Of a stretch of 56,879 nt of DNA, positions 51,296-56,879 are shown one piece after another (positions within the stretch are counted from its first letter, which is position 1; every line of letters starts with the position of its first letter). Origin of the DNA: Lachnospiraceae bacterium (GTDB taxonomy: Bacteria > Bacillota > Clostridia > Lachnospirales > Lachnospiraceae). Position numbers and translations under genes: made by a program. The notes under the pieces are model-generated. The model did not search any database. It was not told where the DNA came from and saw nothing but the letters and a program-made list of their open reading frames with translations. The DNA is taken from NCBI GenBank assembly GCA_016301965.1, contig JAEDOO010000002.1, positions 1 to 56,879 on the forward strand, read 5' to 3'.

Positions 51296-52615
51296 TTATT
51301 TTTTACCCAGTAAATAGTCGATAAACTGCTGTGCCGTCCGTCCGGACAGTCCGCCGTGGGCCAGCTCCCATTTGTTTGCCTCAGCCAGAAGCTGTTCCGT
51401 AGGCATATCGATATGATTTCTCTCTGCCAGTGAACAGACGATGGTCTTGAATTCCTTCGGAGTCGGTGCTCCAAAATAGATCGTAACACCGAAACGTGCC
51501 ACCAGAGACAGTTTCTCCTGTACGGTATCGGTAGAATGCAGCTCATCGTTGGTGCGCACATCATTCTTGTCACTGAAGGTCTCACGGACAAGATGACGGC
51601 GGTTTGAGGTGGCATAGATCAGGATGTTTTCCGGTTTTTTCTCCAGACCACCCTCGATCACAGCTTTCAGATATTTGTATTCAATCTCAAATTCTTCAAA
51701 GGAGAGATCATCCATGTAGATGATAAAACGGTAATTGCGGTTTTTGATCTCCGCGATCACATCGTTCAGATATTTGAACTGATGCTTGTATACCTCAATA
51801 ATACGCAGTCCCTGTTCATAATACCGGTTCACGATGCCTTTGATGCTGGAGGATTTTCCTGTACCGGCATCACCAAACAGCAGACAGTTGTTGGCTTTTC
51901 TTTTTTCCACAAAAGCTTCGGTATTTTCGATCAGCTTTTGCTTGGGTATCTCATAGCCCACCAGATCCTCCAGATACACATGAGCAATATTTGTAATCGG
52001 CTCAATCGTGGCAGTGCCGTCGCCGTTTTCTCTCAGGCGAAATGCCTTATTCAGGCCGAATTTGCCCACACCGAATTCTCCATAGAAATTAACCAGCGCT
52101 GCCATAAAAGCGTCAACATCTGCCGTGTCTGCCAGTTCTTTGCTCAGAACACAGATACGGTCACGGATACGGCGATTGTACAGCTTGCTGCTGTCGCTGG
52201 TATGTACGTAATTTTTGAGCACAAAAGCCATATCCATGCCCATCATTTCATCGATCTTTGCAATATCAAAGTCAAACAACTCTTTAAAAATCGCCAGGTC
52301 GTGACGGGCCATCACATTGATGCTGCCCTCCACAGGACCTACGATCTCACAGGATTTGCTGAAGGCATTCTCGCTGTTTACCAGAAGCCAGGTCAGATAC
52401 GTATGCCACAAGTTTCCGGAAAATCCGTAATTTGCCGCCATTTCCAGCAGCATATTTACAGCTTTGCAGTAGCTTTCTCTCTCATATTCCAGATCGCTGT
52501 CTGTCAGCTCACCCGCTTCATATGCCGGATACTCCTCCCCGATCAGCCGGGCAAGGAGTTCCAGCACCTCGCTGTTTTCCATATCTTTATATACTACACA
52601 TGTGTGAATATTCAT
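51296..52615 (-). CDS. DUF815-type AAA ATPase
   Basis: 439 residues. The N-terminal 200 residues are a helical domain of unknown role. The AAA module follows, with Walker A GDAGTGKSS (248-256), Walker B FIIYMDDLSF (297-306), the sensor-1 segment ILIYATSNRRHL and the arginine-finger region FGVTIYFGAPT. DUF815 ATPases are widespread but not well characterised. The start ATG 52615 follows GAGGAG. It is embedded between pheA and ppx with short gaps; the shared transcript hints at a link with polyphosphate but does not prove it. Confidence 0.85.
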   Translation of the reverse strand: MNIHTCVVYKDMENSEVLELLARLIGEEYPAYEAGELTDSDLEYERESYCKAVNMLLEMAANYGFSGNLWHTYLTWLLVNSENAFSKSCEIVGPVEGSINVMARHDLAIFKELFDFDIAKIDEMMGMDMAFVLKNYVHTSDSSKLYNRRIRDRICVLSKELADTADVDAFMAALVNFYGEFGVGKFGLNKAFRLRENGDGTATIEPITNIAHVYLEDLVGYEIPKQKLIENTEAFVEKRKANNCLLFGDAGTGKSSSIKGIVNRYYEQGLRIIEVYKHQFKYLNDVIAEIKNRNYRFIIYMDDLSFEEFEIEYKYLKAVIEGGLEKKPENILIYATSNRRHLVRETFSDKNDVRTNDELHSTDTVQEKLSLVARFGVTIYFGAPTPKEFKTIVCSLAERNHIDMPTEQLLAEANKWELAHGGLSGRTAQQFIDYLLGKK

Positions 52616-52634
52616 TATAAGTACTCCTCAGTAT

Positions 52635-53762
52635 TTAATAATTTCCCAGGATCCGCAGGTCCATGGCATCATGGCGGATGCCGCGCAGCGCATTTTTTAC
52701 CGCGCTGTCATTTAAATTGCCCTCGAAATCCACAAAGAAACGGTATTCCCAGGGGGAATCCGGTATGGGACGGGACTCGATCAGGGTCATGTTCAGCTGG
52801 TTGTATATGATATGGGAAAGAATATTATACAGAGAACCCTGACTATGTCTTGTATTAAAGCAGATACTCACCCGGCGGGCATCGCTTCTGAACATTTTGT
52901 TGCGGGAAACGATGATAAAACGGGTGGAATTGTTATTATCATAATGGATATTCTCTGCCAGAATATCCAGTCCATACAGTCGGGCGGCGTATTCGCTGCC
53001 GATAGCTGCCTGGGTGGGATCACCGTCATCACTGATCTTTTTGCAGGCTGCCGCTGTATTGGTATATTCCTTCTGTATCCATTCCTCATGCTGGTCCAGA
53101 TACGGTTTGCACTGAGATAAAGCCTGCGGATGAGAATAGACGCTCTCAATATCCGTAAGCTTGGTTCCCGGAAGTCCAAGAAGCTTGTGCTCCACTTTCA
53201 GCGTATGCTCATCCACGATAGTGATGTCATAGGACATCAGCAGATCGTACATATCTGTAACGATTCCTGCCGTGGAATTCTCTATGGGCAGCACTGCAAA
53301 ATTGGCTTCCTTATTGACGATAGCCTCAATTGCCTCCTTAAAAGTAGCCACATGGAAGCAGTTCACATCTTCGCCGAAATATTCCAGCATGGCGGCGTAA
53401 CCGTAGGCACCTTCCACTCCCTGAAATACAACCTTTTTATTCTTATAGACCTCATCGATTTCTTCAAAGCCCAGATCCTCCGTCAGACCGTTTTCTGTCT
53501 GGATCTGATACTGGCGTTTACGGCTGATGGATATGATCTGCTTTAACACCTCCTGAATGCCCATGGCATTAAATTCTGAGGACGCCATGCCCCGAAGCTC
53601 TCTGTACATCTCCTCTTCCCGCTCCGGATCTACCACTCTCACACCGTGCTGCAGCTTGAACTCTGCAATATCTTCTGTCAGGCGCATACGTTTTTCAAAT
53701 AATTCAGCGATCTGGCGGTCGATCTCGTCCACCTCAGCACGTGTCTTCTGTAAATCTGTCAT
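52635..53762 (-). CDS. pheA: Bifunctional chorismate mutase / prephenate dehydratase
   Basis: Converts chorismate to phenylpyruvate for phenylalanine synthesis; 375 residues. The AroQ-type chorismate mutase occupies 1-90 (TRAEVDEIDRQIAELFEKR; ISRKRQYQ). The prephenate dehydratase (105-285) has the catalytic Thr-Arg-Phe in NNSTRFIIV, though the opening VVFQGVEGAYGYAAM departs from the usual GPEGTFS. The C-terminal ACT domain (290-375), with ESRPIPDSPWEYRF, is the phenylalanine feedback site. No T-box or leader peptide is visible; the promoter is upstream of folC. Confidence 0.94.
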   Translation of the reverse strand: MTDLQKTRAEVDEIDRQIAELFEKRMRLTEDIAEFKLQHGVRVVDPEREEEMYRELRGMASSEFNAMGIQEVLKQIISISRKRQYQIQTENGLTEDLGFEEIDEVYKNKKVVFQGVEGAYGYAAMLEYFGEDVNCFHVATFKEAIEAIVNKEANFAVLPIENSTAGIVTDMYDLLMSYDITIVDEHTLKVEHKLLGLPGTKLTDIESVYSHPQALSQCKPYLDQHEEWIQKEYTNTAAACKKISDDGDPTQAAIGSEYAARLYGLDILAENIHYDNNNSTRFIIVSRNKMFRSDARRVSICFNTRHSQGSLYNILSHIIYNQLNMTLIESRPIPDSPWEYRFFVDFEGNLNDSAVKNALRGIRHDAMDLRILGNY

Positions 53763-53782
53763 ATAGTTTTCCTTATTCTTCC

Positions 53783-55072
53783 TTAATTTTTTGCCGTAGC
53801 TGCTTCTGTCAGTTCACCAATAAACGAAAGTGAACCGAAGGCTACGATCACGCCGTCTGCACCGGCGCACTGTCTTGCTTTATCCACTGCATTCTTTATC
53901 GTATCGCAGGGGATCACTGCGGGATTAAACTCCCGGATCACTTCTGCCAGCTTTTCTTTTGACAGAACTCTGTTGTAATCATTACTGGAAGGTTCTATGG
54001 TAAAGATCTGCTCCGCCATGGGCGCCATCATTTCCATCAGCGTATGCACCTGCTTATCTTTATACATACCAATGATAAAGATAAGACGTCTGCCCGGATA
54101 ATATTGCTCTATGGCATCTTTCAGCCTGGCTGCAGCATCCGGATTGTGGGCTCCATCCACCAGAAAATCCGGATCCTTCGTAAGTCTTGTAAACCGGCCA
54201 TTCCAGACTGTCCCGGCCATTCCTGCGGCAATATCCTCATCACGGATAACAAAACCATGATGATTCAGCTCCCGAAGAGCCTCTATGGCAATCACAGCAT
54301 TGTCGATCTGATGGGCACCGGCCAGATGGATCGTAACGGTCAGTCCCCGATACGTAAATATCTGTTTTTCCAGGGTAGATGAAATAACCCTGGCTTCCTC
54401 AGGATCACCAAGGATCAGCGCATTGCCTTTTTCCCGGCATACCTGACGGATCTCCTCTGTAACACCAGCCGTCTGTCGTCCGGTCACCATAACTGCTCCC
54501 GGCTTCAGAATGCCGGCTTTTGTTCTGGCAATTTTCTCCGGTGTATCACCCAGAAACTCCATATGATCCATACTTACTGCAGTCAGAATGGCGATCACAG
54601 TATTTTGAATCACATTTGTAGCATCCGTTTCACCACCCAGACCGCATTCCAGCGCCACAATATCACAGTTTTTCTGTTTAAAATACCAAAAAGACAAAGC
54701 CGTTTCTATTTCAAAGGGCGACGGACAGGGTAATCCTTCCTCCACCATACCCTCAAGCACCGGCCAGAGTATGGTCATCCCCTCGGCAAAATCTTCTTCT
54801 GAGATCCAGTCATCGTTGATCTGGATCCTTTCCCTGTACCCGTACAGCGTTGGAGACACAAAACGCCCTACCCGATATCCGGCCTCTTTCAAAACACTGG
54901 CCAAATGAGCATTAACGGAACCTTTTCCATTGGTTCCCGCTATGTGTATAAACTTAAGATCCCTCTCCGGATTTCCCATTCGCTCAAGCAGGATCGTAAT
55001 AGCTTTCAGTCCCATCTCGTGGCCAAAGCGCTGTGACTCCTGTATACAGGCTCTAGCTTCTCTATACTTCAT
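53783..55072 (-). CDS. folC: Folylpolyglutamate synthase / dihydrofolate synthase
   Basis: Adds glutamate to dihydropteroate and to folates; 429 residues. The P-loop GTNGKGS is at 46-52, the omega-loop region RFVSPTLYGYRERIQIN follows, then ALECGLGGETDATN, and the C-terminal domain has DGAHNPDAA. It is the first gene of a five-gene transcript (folC-pheA-DUF815-ppx-ppk) with short gaps. Confidence 0.94.
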   Translation of the reverse strand: MKYREARACIQESQRFGHEMGLKAITILLERMGNPERDLKFIHIAGTNGKGSVNAHLASVLKEAGYRVGRFVSPTLYGYRERIQINDDWISEEDFAEGMTILWPVLEGMVEEGLPCPSPFEIETALSFWYFKQKNCDIVALECGLGGETDATNVIQNTVIAILTAVSMDHMEFLGDTPEKIARTKAGILKPGAVMVTGRQTAGVTEEIRQVCREKGNALILGDPEEARVISSTLEKQIFTYRGLTVTIHLAGAHQIDNAVIAIEALRELNHHGFVIRDEDIAAGMAGTVWNGRFTRLTKDPDFLVDGAHNPDAAARLKDAIEQYYPGRRLIFIIGMYKDKQVHTLMEMMAPMAEQIFTIEPSSNDYNRVLSKEKLAEVIREFNPAVIPCDTIKNAVDKARQCAGADGVIVAFGSLSFIGELTEAATAKN

Positions 55073-55098
55073 GTAAGCAGACCTTTCTCTCTTCCATT

Positions 55099-55125
55099 TG
55101 TCAACAATTCATCCGTCTGTTGACA
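55099..55125. promoter_or_regulatory. Inverted repeat in the folC leader
   Basis: TGTCAACA (55099-55106) and TGTTGACA (55118-55125) are perfect eight-base arms with an 11-base spacer, just downstream of the predicted folC transcript start. It could be an operator or an mRNA hairpin. Confidence 0.45.
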
Positions 55126-55134
55126 TACAGTAAT

Positions 55135-55163
55135 ATTATATTACTTCTTTATCTCCATGACAA
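55135..55163 (-). promoter_or_regulatory. Promoter of the folC-ppk operon
   Basis: Minus strand TTGTCA (55158-55163), a 17-base spacer and TATAAT (55135-55140), about 60 bases before the folC start. Confidence 0.7.
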
Positions 55164-55265
55164 GAAAGATTCCCGTGCTTTCGTGCAAAGCTTTATCTGT
55201 AATGCTTTTTATAGATTACATTCTGTATAGGCATATCTGATTTTTTGAATTTCCGGACTTTTTTC

Positions 55266-55294
55266 TTGCTACACCTTGTAAAGTAGAGTATGAT
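55266..55294 (+). promoter_or_regulatory. pyrB promoter
   Basis: TTGCTA (55266-55271), a 17-base spacer and TATGAT (55289-55294). The leader is only about 30 bases, so there is no room for a PyrR-type attenuator. Confidence 0.65.
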
Positions 55295-55331
55295 AGGAAC
55301 AGTGTAAAATCAGTCACATAAGGAGGATTGT

Positions 55332-56249
55332 ATGAGACACCTGATGAGTCCGCTGGATTTGACGGTCGAAGAACTCGACCAGCTTCTTGATCTGGCCAAT
55401 GACATTGAACGTAACCCTGAAAAATATGCGCACACCTGTGACGGCAAGCGTCTGGCTACACTTTTTTATGAGCCAAGTACCCGGACCCGTCTGAGCTTTG
55501 AGGCTGCCATGATGAACCTTGGCGGTAAAGTACTGGGATTTTCCAGTGCCGCATCCAGCTCCGCAGCCAAAGGTGAAAGCGTATCTGATACCATCCGCAT
55601 GGCTTCCTGCTATGCCGATATATGTGCTATGCGTCATCCTAAAGAAGGTGCTCCGCTGGTAGCTTCCATGGTTTCCCGTATTCCGGTGATCAATGCCGGT
55701 GACGGCGGACATCAGCACCCGACACAGACATTGACAGACCTTTTGACTATTCGTTCCTTAAAAGGCCGCTTAAACAATCTGACCATCGGTCTTTGCGGTG
55801 ATCTGAAATTCGGCCGTACCGTACATTCTCTGATCGAGGCTCTGGTGCGTTATACCGGTATTCGTTTTATCCTGATCTCTCCGGAAGAGCTGCGTGTTCC
55901 CGACTATATCCGTGAGGATGTTCTTCGTGCCAAAAATGTTCCTTTTGAGGAAGTGATCCGTCTGGAGGATGCGCTGCCTAAGCTGGATCTTCTGTACATG
56001 ACCCGTGTACAGAAAGAGCGTTTCTTCAATGAAGACGATTATGTGCGTATGAAAGATTTCTATATTCTGGATAAGGCCAAAATGGAACTGGCCGGTCCGG
56101 ATATGCTGGTACTTCATCCGCTGCCGCGTGTTAATGAGATTTCTGTTGAAGTGGATAACGATCCGCGTGCTGCATATTTCAAACAGGTACAGTACGGTGT
56201 ATATGTCCGTATGGCTCTGATTCTTACATTGCTGGAGGTGACTGTCTGA
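55332..56249 (+). CDS. pyrB: Aspartate carbamoyltransferase catalytic chain
   Basis: Makes carbamoyl-aspartate in pyrimidine synthesis; 305 residues. The carbamoyl-phosphate loop STRTR is at 49-53, the mobile Lys80 lies in the SSSAAKGES loop, HPTQTLTDL is in the middle, and the aspartate-binding loop HPLPRVNEIS is near 257. AGGAGG precedes the ATG. It overlaps the pyrI start by one base. Pairing with PyrI predicts the allosteric (2xC3:3xR2) enzyme rather than the simple Bacillus trimer. Confidence 0.96.
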   Translation: MRHLMSPLDLTVEELDQLLDLANDIERNPEKYAHTCDGKRLATLFYEPSTRTRLSFEAAMMNLGGKVLGFSSAASSSAAKGESVSDTIRMASCYADICAMRHPKEGAPLVASMVSRIPVINAGDGGHQHPTQTLTDLLTIRSLKGRLNNLTIGLCGDLKFGRTVHSLIEALVRYTGIRFILISPEELRVPDYIREDVLRAKNVPFEEVIRLEDALPKLDLLYMTRVQKERFFNEDDYVRMKDFYILDKAKMELAGPDMLVLHPLPRVNEISVEVDNDPRAAYFKQVQYGVYVRMALILTLLEVTV

Positions 56250-56686
56250 TGTTAAACGTTGGTGCGATCGAAGAAGGTTTTGTACTGGATCATATCAAAG
56301 CCGGAAAAGCGATGACGATCTATCATGATCTGAAACTGGATAAGCTGGACTGCTGTGTGGCCATCATTAAAAATGCACGCAGTGATAAGCTTGGTAAGAA
56401 AGATATTATCAAGGTAGAATGTCCGGTGGATACGATGGATCTGGATATTCTTGGTTTTATTGATCATAATATTACGGTAAATGTCATCAGTGGTGGCCGC
56501 ATCGTTGAGAAGAAGGAACTGCGCCTGCCGAAAAAGATTACAAATGTTATCAAATGTAAGAATCCGCGCTGTATTACTTCTATTGAGCAGGAGCTGGATC
56601 AGGTGTTTGTGCTGACGGATCCGGTGAAAGAGGTTTATCGCTGTATGTATTGTGAGGAGAAATACAGAGGATCGCGGAATAAATAA
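56249..56686 (+). CDS. pyrI: Aspartate carbamoyltransferase regulatory chain
   Basis: Binds nucleotide effectors and transmits feedback control to PyrB; 145 residues. The N-terminal effector domain is followed by the zinc domain, with Cys103, Cys108, Cys132 and Cys135 in the normal pattern. It is coupled to pyrB. The long hairpin at 56709-56859 follows and may end the transcript. Confidence 0.95.
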   Translation: MLNVGAIEEGFVLDHIKAGKAMTIYHDLKLDKLDCCVAIIKNARSDKLGKKDIIKVECPVDTMDLDILGFIDHNITVNVISGGRIVEKKELRLPKKITNVIKCKNPRCITSIEQELDQVFVLTDPVKEVYRCMYCEEKYRGSRNK

Positions 56687-56708
56687 TTTTTTGTATGCGT
56701 TGATTGAC

Positions 56709-56859
56709 GGGGCGTGTTCCCTACAGCCCAGAGGCAGATATAACTTTCTTTGCTCCTGCTGCGCTCGCTCCGAGCCTGTTGTCTCGGAGTCGTGCTCGCT
56801 AAAGTCGCGAATTAAGTTATATCTGCCTCTATACTTTAGGGTACACGCCCCTGTTTTTT
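56709..56859. repeat. Long imperfect palindrome after pyrI
   Basis: The outer arms GGGGCGTG..CCCTA (56709-56722) and TAGGGTACACGCCCC (56837-56851) pair. Next is a perfect 16-base pair of arms (GAGGCAGATATAACTT at 56731-56746 with its complement at 56814-56829). An inner CTCCGAG/CTCGGAG (56768-56774, 56783-56789) forms the tip. TGTTTTTTG follows on the plus strand, so it can terminate pyrBI. At about 140 bases it is far larger than a usual terminator and looks like a dispersed intergenic hairpin element or MITE-like repeat. No ORF is credible inside. Confidence 0.7.
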
Positions 56860-56879
56860 GAGGATGGTGACGGTCAGAC

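Overview
The window looks like chromosome of a Gram-positive gut anaerobe of the Clostridia, most likely Lachnospiraceae (Blautia/Ruminococcus-like). The reasons are the order rimP-nusA-ylxR-ylxQ-infB-rbfA-nrnA-truB-ribF, AGGAGG-type ribosome sites, many near-consensus TTGACA/TATAAT promoters, a flavodiiron protein, an SrtB-type pilus locus, and a DUF5717/DUF5716-type gene pair that I associate from memory with this family. No phage, insertion sequence or CRISPR array is visible.

Layout. 1-2450: a leader-like region, a cytoplasmic GH13 alpha-amylase with a palindrome at its promoter, and a small unknown gene. 2470-9701: flavodiiron protein, purA, a TetR regulator divergent from a DegV protein, and purF-purB. 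9855-15544: a three-gene operon of unknown function, made of a giant Ig-like/helical-repeat protein, a truncated Hsp70-like protein and a helical-repeat (TPR-like) protein. 15733-16830: a HisC/CobD-like aminotransferase. 17002-25618: the nusA-infB translation operon plus ribF. 25767-30902: a lipoprotein amidase and a topoisomerase IV-like pair. 31016-33001: a secreted amidase with bacterial Ig and SH3 repeats. 33202-39357: a B12-dependent diol/glycerol dehydratase operon with its reactivase, a cobalamin adenosyltransferase and a cytidylate-kinase-like gene. 39587-40558: a PHP phosphoesterase followed by a 28-residue coiled-coil micro-ORF. 40838-40909: tRNA-Glu(CTC). 41003-47278: a sortase-assembled pilus operon. 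47567-55072: folC-pheA-DUF815 ATPase-ppx-ppk. 55332-56686: pyrB-pyrI, then a long palindrome.

How the genes work together. purA, purF and purB serve purine synthesis, pyrBI pyrimidine synthesis, and folC folate. The dehydratase set makes aldehydes from 1,2-propanediol or glycerol and carries its own repair and cofactor genes. No compartment shell gene is in view, although the medium subunit has a helix like a compartment-targeting peptide. The pilus operon has the gene order of the streptococcal FCT pilus (adhesin, SipA-like inactive signal peptidase, major pilin, class B sortase, minor pilin) plus one more sortase.

The best candidates for undescribed biology are the Ig/solenoid-Hsp70-like-helical-repeat operon (9855-15544), the FCT-like pilus with a SipA-type chaperone (41003-47278), and the 28-residue heptad peptide (39587-39673). 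All calls rest on reading the sequence and on family knowledge; no database search was run.
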